From: Struthio camelus
Taxonomy: Eukaryota; Chordata; Aves; Struthioniformes; Struthionidae
NCBI RefSeq assembly: GCF_040807025.1
Contig: NC_090944.1
Coordinates: forward strand, 1,268,068 to 1,332,067
Length of the DNA stretch: 64,000 nt
Direction: 5' to 3'
The notes beneath the pieces are model-generated. The model saw nothing but the letters and a program-made list of their open reading frames with translations, ran no database searches and was not told where the DNA came from. Of the stretch, positions 34,760 to 45,848 are shown piece by piece. How positions within the stretch are numbered: the first letter of the stretch is position 1; each line of letters begins with the position of its first letter. A program made the position numbers and the translations under genes.

Positions 34760-36081
34760 CTTGACATGGAAAAGTCAGGTTTTTTTTTTTTTTAAAGGTG
34801 CCGGTAAATTTTTTTTTTTTAAAGAAGCAGCAGCTAAGTATAAACTCACACTACCTACAGAAGGTGGGGACTAAAAATATGCATGTTAACTGCTGCCCTG
34901 ATTTTCTCCAAAGCACTATAAGCTGTAGTGTACAGAAATGGACAGCTTCCCCTGGCAAAATGCATTCCATTTGAGCCTAGACGTATGGATTTTACCAAAG
35001 AATCAGAGGACAAAGTGTACAGAGAGGAGCACAGCCAAAACTACCCGATTATCCAGCGCTGATTGTGTCTATTTATCGAGCAGTTGGTAACAATGAGATT
35101 AGGCAAAAAAGGGTATTTTGGTTTTGGTTTTTGTTCTTTTCTCAAATGCAAAGGGGAGTAATGTGCAGAAAAGGTGTACAGGAGATAACAAGAAGTTCTG
35201 ACCTCTAGCTGAGAGTGAGGGAAAGTCAGTAAGGGAAAAGGGGGGGGTCCACGCTCTTACGTGCCCTTGGTGTTGAAGGCACAGCAGTGCTGGCCAGCAT
35301 GCACCGGACGTAGAGGGGTCCGGTTGGATACCTTGGCCTCTGCGTGCTCCGAGAGCACCCGGATGTACCCAAGGGACCTCCAGAGACGGTTGTGTTACTG
35401 CTCCATGTCTTTACATTTTCTCTTCTGTTTCTTCATTATGGTTTTCCTTTCTTCCCTTCTCTACCCTGCTTTGCATGTTTAGTACTTTTTCCTTCTTCTC
35501 CTTCTAGGGTTGCTGCACCTCTATGTATTGGGGAGATCTTTGAGTGTTCACAGGTGTGTACACCAGCTAAGTGCTCTGCCCAGTACAATCTTCACTGATT
35601 TGCACTGCAAAATTTCAACTTTCTTTTCACCTCATAACCAGGAGACAGGTAGCTAAATGTCTTCTGGATAAGAGTGCTACTTGTTTCTCTGCTTTTGGTT
35701 ATTAAAGTGCCTTTTTGCTTAATCTTTGGGTCACATTCTAATAAAGGGTCTCTAATTTTCCTCTTGCAACTCACTGCGCAGTGACGTAAAGCTCAAATAC
35801 ACACTTTGCCGATACAATCAGTTTTGAACGTAGAGCTGCTCCATTACTTGCAGGCATAACTTTGTGAGATGGGAAGATCCCTTCCTTGGAGGCAAGATCA
35901 TGATCACAGAAATAATTCCATTAAGTTGTAAAGATTAAAAATATGCCCCCAGTCTACTTGGTCTAGAACGCAAGAAAGTGTTTCATTAATTATTGTATCT
36001 AAATTGGTAAGTTACATTTGTGTCATACCCCATAATGGCACTTTTAAGACCAGATGTGATCCTGCTTTGCATGACACTCAC

Positions 36082-36241
36082 CTTGTGTGAAAGCTTCCTG
36101 AACATCTCCCCCGACACCTGCGAGTGAGTCCTGAGGGACGTGCGTTGGGGTAGAGCCAGCTGAAGTGGATCTGACGGGCATGGGCATCGGGCGGCTCGCT
36201 CCGTGGGTGGGCGAGGAGTGTGCCGAGCCTGCTGCTTGAGC
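36082..36241 (-). CDS. DTNB: DTNB exon, C-terminal Ser/Pro linker
   Basis: Beta-dystrobrevin exon of 160 bp, phase 0/1. Acceptor GCATTTCCCATCCAG, donor CACAAG|GTGAGT. Encodes [20 protein letters not shown] and [16 protein letters not shown], matching the section after the second coiled coil of vertebrate DTNB (roughly residues 525-578 of the human protein, from memory). Beta-dystrobrevin is a cytoplasmic member of the dystrophin complex that binds dystrophin or utrophin and syntrophins. The upstream coiled-coil exons were searched for and not found in the window, so they lie beyond 64,000 or were missed. Confidence 0.95.
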
Positions 36242-37294
36242 CTGGATGGGAAATGCAAGACACAGTTTCCAAATTCTTAACTTGATATTTTTTAGGTCAA
36301 CGTCTAAAAATAATTCCGTAAAAAAACACGTAAGGGAAGACACTTTACCAAAATATTCACGATCTGAGTAATGTCAATGTATGATCAGTAGACACTAAAC
36401 TACTCCTTTCGCACTGGTGAGGAAGGAGAGGTGGCAGCACGCAGCACTGGGTGGCTCACGACTTGGGCTAAAAGCCCTGCAGGCTGGGCTGCGCACGTTG
36501 CTCACAACCGGTTCCTCGGGGGTCGCAATGTCTGGGATCTGAGCTACGGCCTCTAAACCATACGGTCACTCTGTTGCTCGTCAAACATCATGTTAAAAAA
36601 ATAAAGAAACAGATAGAATCATCTTCACAGCTGAAAAGATGCCATCAGCTACTCTGCGTCTGGCTATCTTTCCCGTAGGCAACAACATGAAAAACCCTAG
36701 AGCTGCCAGGTGGCACCGAGATGGGGAAGGTGCCTCCTCCCACCACGCCGGGCAGACATAGCAGCCCCAAGTGTCCAGTTTTATGCGCACCTACAGTGAC
36801 ATTCAAGAGACCCATACCAATTTGGATTAGTTCAGGAACCAACATTAACTTAAGGGGGAAAAAAACCCCACAATTGCCTATTATTAAATCAAAACAAAGA
36901 AATGAAATTTGGGAACCTACTAAAAGAAAGACAAGAGCACTGTTTTGTAACGTACAGGTAGCGTGTTTGGAGCGCAAACAGAATACCTTTGACCAGAGGT
37001 TGACCAAACACACACAGGCCATACAAATGATTTATTAATATTTGTGCAGGAAGTTCACATATCCTACTAAAATTGTTTTTTTTTTTTTTCCTACATTTTC
37101 TTCCATCTAGTCTTTAACAGCCAGACTGGCCAAGAACATCCCAGGTTGCCTTTCCGCGGAGCCTCGGGAGCGGCTCTGCAATAAGGATAGAGGTGGCTTC
37201 CCAACCCAAGCTTCAGCACTCCCGTAGATCCTCCGGCTCTCCTCGCGTGGGGTGAACACAGAAGGGAAGTGTTGGTCTCAAGGGTCTTTCAGAC
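36242..37294. other. Intronic DNA, nothing recognised
   Basis: About 1 kb between the first recognised DTNB exon and exon j of the unnamed gene, with a T run near 37,077-37,090. No feature found. Confidence 0.4.
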
Positions 37295-37443
37295 CCTAGC
37301 GCTGAGCGTGTGCTAGAAGTCTGCTGAATTTCATAGCGAATGACAAACACAAGGAGAATAACTTTTTCCCCCGTGGCTTGAAAGCTCCGAGCTTCATCGG
37401 CTTCAAAGAAGACGCTGCCGGAGCAAAGCCTCCAGAGCACAAC
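37295..37443 (-). CDS. Unnamed gene, exon j
   Basis: 149 bp, phase 0/2. The acceptor has an unusually long pyrimidine tract ending TGTCTGGCTTAG. The donor CTAGG|GTCTGA is weak, so the 3' border is uncertain; the phase fits the next exon. Encodes VFFEADEARSFQATGEKVIL and then LVFVIRYEIQQ. Confidence 0.55.
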
Positions 37444-38268
37444 CTAAGCCAGACACCGTCGTGAGGAACGAGTGAAGGAGAGGGACTGAGGAACGCGCGA
37501 GGAGAGGAGAAACACAGGACGCTACCGACGTGCGCTTGTTGGCGCCACGTTTTCTAAAAGACCATTTCCTTAAGCGCTCGCTACTTGACGGCAGCAAGAG
37601 CGAAAGCGAAGAGGTGCGTTGGTCAAGCCGTGCATCTCTCCAGCTGCTTCAGGGCATTTTCAGAGAACTCGGCTTCTCGTCTCCCTCTTCCCACCAGTCA
37701 CTGCGGAGGTCTCTGCAGCCCAGCTCCGGAGGGGCAGGACCCCGCTCCGACCCGGCCGGGGCCGGGGGGCTCTGCGTCACGCCGGGAAGCCGGTCCCCTC
37801 CGCACCATCGCTCCCCGAGAGCGAAGCGGTGATCTTCTGCGGCGGCGAAGCCCTTGCTCCGAAGTGCTGCGAACGCCCGGAGTCCCATTTGATTGTTAGC
37901 GATCTCGTTATTGTCCGCAGTGATTTGTCTCTTCCCGCAATCTCTAAATCTTATCGCTCAGCTCCGCACTCATTACAGGTCAGTTCTGTCTTGCTTTGCC
38001 AGCGCAGATTTATGATCCGTAGCTGTATTTATAGTTAAACGCTGCGTGCTGACATCGATCGGAGGAAAGCTGCTCCTAAATAATTACAGATTAAGGGCAT
38101 TAAAACTTTGCGGCCCCGCTGAATAAGGCTTGTGTTTTTGAGTTGGATCTCCGTCTTCTGTTTTTAGGCCATTTAGGCATCTTTGCTCTGCGTTTCCCTC
38201 GGCACTTTCCTCCGTGCCCGGCGGGGCCAGGGCCGGGTGGCACGTACAGTCGCACAGCCCGGACGTAC

Positions 38269-38345
38269 CGCCGACACCGCCGGCGAGAGCAGCACGTCTG
38301 ACACGAAGCTCTGGCGGCAAAACCACCGCACGTCTGCAAAGTGAC
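38269..38345 (-). CDS. Unnamed gene, exon i
   Basis: 77 bp, phase 1/0. Strong acceptor TTTGTCTTCTCTCCCGGCCAG, strong donor TCGGCG|GTACGT. Encodes HFADVRWFCRQSFVSDVLLS. CpG-rich exon. Confidence 0.7.
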
Positions 38346-38483
38346 CTGGCCGGGAGAGAAGACAAAGACCCGGCGGTGCCGATTTCAGCCACGCTCGCAT
38401 CAAGCCTGCTGCCGCGTCCGACTTTCTGTGCAAAACACCCTCGAAACAAGGTGTTGCTCGCGACCAAGTAAGGACAGCTACAC

Positions 38484-38550
38484 CTGCCCTCCAATTTGTG
38501 GGGCAGTGTGCCTCAGGGCCCAGGCTTGGGATTAAATGTAACACGTACAT
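38484..38550 (-). CDS. Unnamed gene, exon h
   Basis: 67 bp, phase 0/1. Acceptor GCAACCGGGAGCAG has a poor pyrimidine tract; donor GGCAG|GTGTAG. Encodes MYVLHLIPSLGPEAHCPTNW. The intron before it is only 80 bp. Confidence 0.55.
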
Positions 38551-38630
38551 CTGCTCCCGGTTGCTTTGAAACCATGTTAATACGGCAGGGATTTACAGAG
38601 CTAGGTAAAACAGTCTTGCAACGCTCGTAC

Positions 38631-38726
38631 CTGCAGAGGAGGAGGGAAAGTTGTGTCTTCCAATCCACGAGTGAATAAAGAAAATGCATGCGCAACACCA
38701 GCGACTTCGCTTCCCTGCACCACAAA
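38631..38726 (-). CDS. Unnamed gene, exon g
   Basis: 96 bp, symmetric (phase 0/0). Acceptor TTTTTTTATGGATTTATTGTAG, donor CTCTGCAG|GTACGA. Encodes FVVQGSEVAGVAHAFSLFTR and ends FPPPLQ. Confidence 0.7.
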
Positions 38727-39334
38727 CTACAATAAATCCATAAAAAAAGGACCTGAAAATGCACGGTAACCGGCAGGAGCGTCTGGATTTGCATTCGGCT
38801 GTGGAGAAAGAGGCCGCGTCCACCGCTCGGAGGTGCCGATTTAGTCCGGAGCCGGTCCGGCAGGGCCTGGGGCTCGGCGCGGGCAGCAAGGGAAGCATCT
38901 CCGGGCAGCAGTGTTTGCACAGGCCCAGGGCTGTGATTCGCAGGAAACTGCTCTTTCCCTCTTTTCCTCCCAAACTAAGTGTCAATCCTGGCAGCCACTT
39001 AGATGAGGAAAAAAAGCCCATGCATAAATTAAGAACTAAAAACAGAACTAAAATAAGCATTAGCGCCCACATCAAAGGTAGAGGCCAATTCGTTGGAACC
39101 CACCGTTCCCTACAAGAACGCTAGCGTAGGACGCAGGAAGTATTTCATGTTTTGAAATTGGTTCCCTCTCTTCCACCTCTCGGTTATGGGACCTCAGTAC
39201 ACATTACTGTTAATCACTTAAGACCACTTTATAGCGGCAGGTGTGAGAGGGATTAAAAAGGAAAAGCCTTCTACAGATTTTTTTTACTTGGAAAAGCAAG
39301 AGTTCAATTACTAGAGTAAGACTTTATTACTGAC

Positions 39335-39491
39335 CTCTTCCCTCCCCCAAAACATATTTGCCTGAACCGCGGAGGGCCGAATTCTAGTCTGCAAGGCAAA
39401 CTCGACCCACTCCACACAGCTCTCCGCATGCGGCCCATGGCATTTTTTTGCAAACGTGCCCTCTCCTTGGATCAAAAGGAGACCTTGAACA
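39335..39491 (-). CDS. Unnamed gene, exon f
   Basis: 157 bp, entry phase 2, exit phase 0. Acceptor AACTGACGTTTCCAG, strong donor GAAGAG|GTCAGT. Encodes EGTFAKKCHGPHAESCVEWV and ALQTRIRPSAVQANMFWGRE. Two cysteines and two histidines are close together, but the spacing fits no zinc finger I know. Confidence 0.7.
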
Positions 39492-39855
39492 CTGGAAACG
39501 TCAGTTCTCATGGGCTGCAATCCGGTAGTAAAAATCAAGAGAGCAGCACCCAGACACGTTTCAGCTACATTAAGACTCGAGCCCTCGGGGAAGGGAAATC
39601 CTTTATTTACTGTCATCCATCTTCCAGACATCTTGTCTATATTCTTCGAGCAGGTGGCCAAGCAGTTGGGATTGAGCTGGGTTTTTTTTAACCGCTGGGC
39701 ACGCAGACGAGCCGTTGCCTCTCTGCGCACCGCAACCCCTACGGCAGAGGGGCTGAGATCGCCCCTCGCCTGGCGTTCCTCGCAGCGACACAGCGCCCGG
39801 AAACCTTAGCAATGCTGAGAAAGGCTTGCAAATGCGCACACACTCACACACACAC

Positions 39856-40052
39856 GTATCTCCAGCTTCAGGGCGGCTCACAAATGCTTGCTGGAAACGT
39901 GACTGGAGCTTGCGGAGCAGGTCGGCAGGTTCAAACCTGCTGCTGTCCTCTGGGCTCCCCTGGACCAGTACAGCTGCAGCCCTTTGCGCGTTTACAGCTG
40001 CTTCTCGCAGGGCGAGCGGGACGTGCCAAGCCTTCGGGCTGAAAGCTCCCAC
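39856..40052 (-). CDS. Unnamed gene, exon e
   Basis: 197 bp, entry phase 0, exit phase 2. Acceptor CCTGAGACCTCTGTGAG, donor GATAC|GTGTGT next to a (CA)n tract. Encodes ALREAAVNAQRAAAVLVQG and LLRKLQSRFQQAFVSRPE, alanine- and glutamine-rich and probably helical. GC-rich relative to the introns. Confidence 0.6.
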
Positions 40053-40211
40053 CTCACAGAGGTCTCAGGCGTGACCAGGCGAAAGAAGGGACTTCTTAAA
40101 AGGTCTGGTTCTGTGAAGGGAAGAGGAGAGTGCATACCTACCATCCAGCTGGTATAAAAGGCAGCCCCAGCCTGCCAGTTTGCAGCTTATTGAAAAGAAA
40201 AGGTGGGCTAC

Positions 40212-40278
40212 CTTCTCGATTGAGGTTGGAATGAAATTCAGACACTGTTCCAGCAGAAAATTAAGTCTTGAGAGTGAT
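40212..40278 (-). CDS. Unnamed gene, exon d
   Basis: 67 bp, entry phase 2, exit phase 0. Acceptor has a 15-T tract ending CCTAATAAG; donor GAGAAG|GTAGCC. The other two frames contain stops. Encodes RLNFLLEQCLNFIPTSIEK. A second possible donor, GATG|GTAGGT, 68 bp further on would give a longer exon. Confidence 0.7.
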
Positions 40279-40379
40279 CTTATTAGGAAAAAAAAAAAAA
40301 AGAGGAATATAGGAAGTCTTCTACAAGACCTACTACCTCTCTTCACTCCTTTTGACTAACAAGCTTAGTATTAAAAAAC

Positions 40380-40468
40380 CTGTTTTTATTGAAAGATGAA
40401 GATGAGAACACAGATACATCAAGGATGGGAGCGTTCATTTCCGAAAAGTCTTGAAGAATCTGACAGAG
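40380..40468 (-). CDS. Unnamed gene, exon c
   Basis: 89 bp, entry phase 0, exit phase 2. Very good acceptor GTTTGTTTTTCTCATCCCAG; donor AACAG|GTTTTT. Encodes LCQILQDFSEMNAPILDVSV followed by a serine run. With exon b it reads as a continuous amphipathic stretch (LDRLVQ then LCQILQDF). Confidence 0.65.
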
Positions 40469-41178
40469 CTGGGATGAGAAAAACAAACTCAAAAGCCCAT
40501 CTCTCGCGGTTGTACCGCATCAAACTAACAAATGACAGGGATACTTTTGGGTCTAGAAGTTAATCCAGAATCACTGGTAGAAAGGACTGAAACTGGGTAC
40601 CATCTCCCAGCACTGCAGGCTGAAAACCTAGCTCAGCTGGCCCATAGATGAGGAGTCGCTAGCACTGAAAGGTGCTCCCGGCTAGGGATGAGCAGGCGAG
40701 CTCTAACTTCAAGAACATTTAACATCCACACGGTGAGGTGCAGGTATGCATGAGTCAGGTCACAAAAAAAGCCTGAGCTTATTATTAAAGAAAGGGCAAT
40801 CTGGAATGGCCTTCCTAGCCAAGGAGGGAAGCATCTCTCACTGCTGCCTAGAAGACCAGTGAAAAGGCACCCCATGGCAAACACTAACACTTGTCAAAGT
40901 ACAAGAAGTCCTAAATTTTTTGCACTGCCAAGGCCTTTACCAAATGACAGGTGGCAAAGGAAACGGTCCAAGCTATTCCTGCATGTGCATTGCATGTGTC
41001 ATCTTGCAGGGGCTGTTTCAGGGCCCTCAGAGTTTGTGTCTCTAGGAGGAAAGAAAGAATCTGCTCTCCTTGTGGCAGATTACTTGGGAGATCTTTGAGG
41101 CCAGGACGCCCATCACATGGCTGTTTCTTTCACCAACGGAGAGGATGTCTTCGCAGGTCTAGAATGGGAACTGGAGAC

Positions 41179-41299
41179 CTGCACAAGTCTGTCTAAGCTT
41201 CCTGGGCTAAATGAGGAGCAGAGTACTTTTTTGGAGCTGCCTCTGATGATTCCTTTCTGCTCGTGACTTGAATCTGACACAGAACGAGTATCTATGGAG
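41179..41299 (-). CDS. Unnamed gene, exon b
   Basis: 121 bp, entry phase 2, exit phase 0. Acceptor TTGGCTTGGAAATAG, donor GTGCAG|GTCTCC. Encodes SIDTRSVSDSSHEQKG and ends GSLDRLVQ. Serine-rich. Joins exon a across a 203-bp intron that contains a 35-bp tandem duplication. Confidence 0.65.
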
Positions 41300-41324
41300 C
41301 TATTTCCAAGCCAATACAAAACCC

Positions 41325-41394
41325 AGGCATTGAATGCATGAAGAAAAAAGGCAATCATCAGGCATCGAATGCATGAAGAAAAAAGGCAATCATC
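41325..41394 (+). repeat. 35-bp tandem duplication
   Basis: Two adjacent copies of AGGCATTGAATGCATGAAGA plus AAAAAGGCAATCATC, starting at 41,325 and 41,360, differing by one base (T/C in CATTGAA versus CATCGAA). Lies in the intron between exons a and b of the unnamed gene. Confidence 0.9.
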
Positions 41395-41502
41395 ACGTGC
41401 AGAACTTAAAACACAAAAGTAGCACTGGATTAAATGAACAGAAGCTTTGAGAAGGAAAGGAAGAAAGACTGAATCCAGGTAGATTCGTAATGATGCACTC
41501 AC

Positions 41503-41577
41503 AAAAAGACAGGGCAATAAATAGATGTTGATTCAATCTCAGCAACAATCTCAAGGGGGTGTTGGGGGTGTTCATAG
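41503..41577 (-). CDS. Unnamed gene, exon a (first resolved)
   Basis: 75 bp, entry phase 2, exit phase 2. Acceptor follows a pyrimidine-rich TCCTTCTCAAATGTGTGCAG; donor is TTTTT|GTGAGT. Encodes a segment with HPLEIVAEIESTSIYCPVF. The preceding exon is not resolved. Confidence 0.65.
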
Positions 41578-43324
41578 CTGCACACATTTGAGAAGGACTT
41601 CATGAATATACTCCGCAGGCACTGCTGAAGCAAAAATTACTGTTGTCTTCAGTGGCTAGATGTACTCCCAGTGAGAGCATACACATAAACAAGTACTTGA
41701 AGGAGAGAGAAAGCGTGTTTTTCAGGTTGACATGCGGTTCTCTAGTTCCTGGTAATATCTGTTTTCCTCTAATTCCAGAAAAAAATAAAACAAAATAGAT
41801 CTATTTTACATATTGATTGCTCTCTTCTTATACTTCATATAGTGCACGCACTCTCAAATAGGCCTGGATGTTTTCCTTCTGCACTGAATGATAACAGGGC
41901 CTGTGGAAAAAATGACGTATGTGGAAAAATGATGTATGACCTTTTGACAGTAATTATGATGCATATATAACGCAAAAAGAAACAAGGATGCATAAGCTGT
42001 CTTTAACCTGGCCTTTCCTAGCTGTTACCATTATTGATATTACCCTGTAGAGCGCTCCTCAACCTACGGCTCTTGGGCAGCATGTTGTTTACGGGACCCT
42101 CCAACGAGACCCGCAGCCCCCAAAACACAGAAGATTAAACAAAGGAGGATGCTGAGTACACAAGAGAGCCAGGGACGCTCGTAATGACTGCTGGCCTTGC
42201 TCACAGCCTCGGCTCGCAGCGTCCAGAAGGAAAACACTCCTATCCTAGAGCGCACGTTATCTACTGAGAGAGCAAGAAAGACATCTGGTAGACACCGACA
42301 AATCTGGAAGCAGAAAGAAACAGCAGAAGAGTCCCTGTCAGCAAAGGCAGAGAGAGTGCGAGCCACAAGTGTTACGGGGCAACACCGGTGCTTGGCCTGG
42401 AGAAAAGGAAGCAGTGGGAGGAAGTGCTGATTTTAATTGTGCCTCTGCGCACATGGGGTAAGTGAAGCAGAGCAGCCTGGCGAGCCCACGACAGATTATG
42501 GACATGCTCGGGAAGGGCTTCCAAGGCTGAGTAAGAAGGCGTCATTGAGAGCAATGCAATAAATCAGCCTCACAACCTTCCTTCTCCAAAGATCGACAGC
42601 AAAGAGAGCGCAGGAAGAAACGGGGCAAGGTCATAAACACTGGTGTTAAGGCTACTCCTCTGGATTTTGAAGCTGCTAAAGTGGGTCTGTGTCGGGGCTT
42701 TTGTTTCAGTACCGCCACTCCCCAGTGCAGGCAAGTGCATTTTCAGCTTTGCTCAATAAAGAGACGGGGCTACGGAGGAGCAGGCACGGGTCTGCTCCTC
42801 CAAGGGCACACTGCTGCCCAACTTGCAGCAAAGAGACCGGAGGCAGGTCTGAATAGGTCTGTAAAGTCGTGTGCGAGTTTGTTGGCCTATGAAGAGACGA
42901 CTGTGCTCTGTGGAATTACAGCCTTATTAAAATCCCGGGAATGGACACGTTATATCTTCTTTCTGAAAAATGCACCAAGGAGGACACAGATGATGGATGT
43001 CAACTTTGGAAAAGAACTAAGGAAACCTCTGACCCAGCTCCTGAAATGTTTGGGAGCTGACTTAGATTTACTGGCACAAGTTTATCGAGTCTTATATACA
43101 ATAGTTTTGAGGTTTAATTTAACAAAACCGTAATATTTCCTGAAAAACCTTGAAGAGGCAGAGCTCTGGCCCTTGCCTCAAAGATAGTTGAAGAGAGGTA
43201 CAGGAAGAAGTGACTGTAATAGCTTTTAATAGGCATACAAAATACTCTCTCACCATCACTTCCTCCCTTGTCCCAACAGTTTAACTGTTGTCAAATTTTC
43301 TACAGTCATCATGACATCACTGAA
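41578..43324. other. Intronic DNA, no feature assigned
   Basis: Unique sequence of about 1.7 kb. A plus-strand frame of 150 codons (42,681-43,133) is present but has no splice, codon or family support. Confidence 0.4.
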
Positions 43325-43735
43325 AAAATTAGGCAGGAAGGGACCTCAGGAGGAGCCTAGTCCAAAGGCCTCCTCAAAGCAGGGTCATCTCCAAAACTAG
43401 ATCAGGTTGCTCAGGACTTTGTTCAGCTCATCTTTGAAAATCCCCCAAAATGGAGATTCTACCACCTCGCTGGGCAACCCGTTCTAGATTTTAACCACTC
43501 TCATGGGAAGGAGTTTCTTTCTTATATCCAGTCAGAATTTCCCCCACTGCACTTTGTGAACAACGTTGCCCCTTGCTCTGTCTCTGCACACCTCTGAGAA
43601 GACTCTGGCTCTGTTTTCTCCTAGGTCACCCTTTAAGTGATGGACGGCTACAGTTAGGTCCCCCCTTTACCTCCTCTTGAAGCTAAAAAAAAACCCACCC
43701 CAGCTCATATGTCACATGCTTTAGCGTCTTAACCA
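43325..43735 (-). mobile_element. CR1 LINE fragment, antisense, diverged
   Basis: Plus strand reads the reverse complement of a CR1 3' region: GGAAGGGACCTCAGGAGGAG, CAGGTTGCTCAGGACTTTGT, GCTGGGCAACCCGTTC, ATATCCAGTCAGAATTTCCC. More diverged than the 22.8-kb copy. Confidence 0.85.
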
Positions 43736-43744
43736 GAAAGTTTT

Positions 43745-43975
43745 ATAGACGTTGGACACCAGGATAAATTTTTCCATTGGAAGGATACTGGAGCACTGGA
43801 ACAGGCCACCAGAGAGGTGGGGGATCTCCATCCTTGAGGTTTTCAACGCTTGCCTAGATGAAACCAGAACTGACTTGATCTAGTGCTGGCAGCAGTCCTG
43901 CTTCGAGGGGAAAGTTGGACTAAAGACCCCCAGAAGGTCCTACCACCCAACATTTCTATAATTATATGATCCTAT
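43745..43975 (+). mobile_element. CR1 LINE fragment, sense, diverged
   Basis: GTTGGACACCAGGATAAATT, GAGCACTGGAACAGGCCACC, AGAGGTGGGGGATCTCCATC, then a degenerate ATTATATGATCC tail. It lies head to head with the preceding antisense CR1, 10 bp apart. Confidence 0.85.
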
Positions 43976-44921
43976 AGATGCTTACTGAGAAATTAAAAAT
44001 TTTGTTTTGCAAGTAATAGACATTTAATTTAATACTTTTTCGTCACTGTCATATTTCTATGGATAGATTAAGATAAAAGGGATAGTGTATACAGAGAAAA
44101 ACAAAGATCCAACATTACTTAAATAAGTGACTTAGACAAGTAAACATCTCATCGTGCCCCAAATAAATTTATTCCAGAAAATATGGCAGAAACGGAGCAA
44201 AAGTGAGAATATGAACACATGGCTTACAACTCTCATTTTTTGTTCTGCGTCTTTTCTGCAGGAAATAAAGCAAGTCAGACTATGTCAAATGGCATCCAAG
44301 AAAAAGCACAGATCTTCATTAGAAAGTGAAATGGGAACGGGTTTTTTCCATCTGCATATCACACACATTCAATTTCTCATTCAGATTTACCATGCTTCCT
44401 CTGCCTTTATTTAAGAATCACGAAATGGCTCTTGAGTCTGCCTTGCTCACGTCAAGTATCACGGGGCTAAAGCTGGAGAGCTTTTAAAATATTCACCGTA
44501 AGAAATTGGAGCCCTTTTCCATGCTGCAGTGGCTTTCCTTAAAACAAAAGCCCTCTCTCTGCTCCCAGGTGCTCTCCCCGCGCGGACGGCAGCCAGGGGC
44601 ACGCTGCGCTCGGTGCCCCAGCATTCGCCTGCCTGGCGCCGCTGCCTCCCCCCTCTCGGCCAGCCTCCCCGGCCCCGTGTAGCCCCGCTTTTGCAAATGG
44701 CATTGACACAACCGCGCTCGCACGTGCAAAGTAACCGCTGCTGAGCTTACCCCATGTAACAGGATCACAAAACACGATACAGCGGGAAAGGAAAGTTTTG
44801 CTTTCTCCATTCGTCACCAAAAAGCTGGCAAGCAGGAAATCAAATTATTCTTTATATGGATGTACAGATCATCAGTCTAGCCTACATCATCTGTGTTTAA
44901 AATTTCGCACATATACACAAC

Positions 44922-44996
44922 CCGAAAGCTGGAGCGCCCTTGCGTTCCTTTGCTCATTTTGGGTCTGAGCCAAGTCAATAAACAGCATCGAGGAGT
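44922..44996 (-). CDS. Possible exon, phase not linked
   Basis: 75 bp with acceptor CGAGTTGTTTTCAG and donor TTTCGG|GTTGTG, phase 1/1. Encodes SMLFIDLAQTQNEQRNARAL, which looks coding. It cannot join exon a (entry phase 2) directly, so it needs another exon or belongs elsewhere. Confidence 0.3.
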
Positions 44997-45469
44997 CTGA
45001 AAACAACTCGCTGAGATGCTCTTTGCGCGGAGGTTAATTTTGTTTAGAGAAGTCTTGCAATATTGGGGAAATTTATGAGTGCTGGGGATTGTAAATATTT
45101 TACCAAACAGAATAATATGGATGACTAGCGGCGGGTTAGCCGACAGCAATCCTCCGCAAAACAATCAAACAAACAAACAAGAAACAGAGAAAGTTCCTAA
45201 CTTACAAGGAACAAATGACAGAAACGTAGCAGATGTTGGACAACCCGGTTTTGCTGAAAACAGGCCTTGCCAAATAGGATTTGATTTCCTTCCTTGAGAA
45301 GATTATGAATTTTATTGACAAGGGTAATTACAGAGAAATAATAGCCTTCGGAAGGCATTTGATTTAGCAACATGTGACAGTCTCAGGAAAAAGTTAGCAC
45401 TAGACAGCACCAAAAAAACCACACGCTGCATGGATTAAGCTAATTGACAGATGTGAAAACCATTATCAC

Positions 45470-45556
45470 TGGTGGGCAGTTCTCGTTGCAGGGAACGGCG
45501 CAGCAGCATAGGCGCCATCTGAGGGGTCGCGTATTACCCAGTCTCTTTGCAAACAC
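45470..45556 (-). CDS. Possible upstream exon of the unnamed gene
   Basis: 87 bp, phase 2/2. Good acceptor TTTTATATTTCGTTCTCAG; donor CCACCA|GTGATA. The phase would fit exon a directly. Encodes LQRDWVIRDPSDGAYAAAPF. Low confidence because of the long intron and an ordinary donor. Confidence 0.35.
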
Positions 45557-45848
45557 CTGAGAACGAAATATAAAACAGCACGAACTTTTGGAAGGCATGC
45601 AAAAAGATCGGGAGACCGGTAAATCATGCCTGTGGCTGCACAGGCTGCTCTGGGGCTCTTCGAGCACGTGCGACTTCCACAGCAGTCCCGTACACCCAAC
45701 ACTGCACTTTCCATTGACCCGGGTGTGACTTGGGTTTGGACTTCTACAGCCACCCCACCACAGCCACGTGCTATGCACCTGCTCCTCCGGCCCGATCACT
45801 TGCTTGCATGAGTTCCCCCATCCTTTGTCACAATTTTCTTCCACACTG

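Larger units (their letters stand above)
25282..41577 (-). other. Unnamed 16-exon gene interleaved with DTNB
   Basis: Span of a predicted multi-exon gene on the minus strand. Sixteen segments (listed as separate CDS exons) each have an AG acceptor, a GT donor and, where checked, only one open frame. Their phases agree at every junction: 2/2, 2/0, 0/2, 2/0, 0/2, 2/0, 0/0, 0/1, 1/0, 0/2, 2/1, 1/0, 0/2, 2/1, 1/0, 0/stop. The joined frame is 2,092 bp, about 696 residues, without internal stop. I do not recognise the protein: no signal peptide, no obvious membrane helix, one acidic run (EEEEE) and no motif of a family I can name. All three recognised DTNB exons lie inside its introns on the same strand. 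The 5' end is missing. Exons were picked by eye, so single borders may be wrong while the gene is real. Confidence 0.65.

Noticed and set aside
35592..35774. Minus-strand open segment with protein-like content (CDPKIKQKGTLITKSRE)
   Set aside because: Considered as an exon between j and k of the unknown gene. No acceptor/donor pair gives phase 2 in and phase 2 out, and exons j and k already join in frame.
42681..43133. Plus-strand ORF of 150 codons
   Set aside because: No splice borders, no recognised family; length is within chance for 45 kb of mixed DNA. Kept as intronic.
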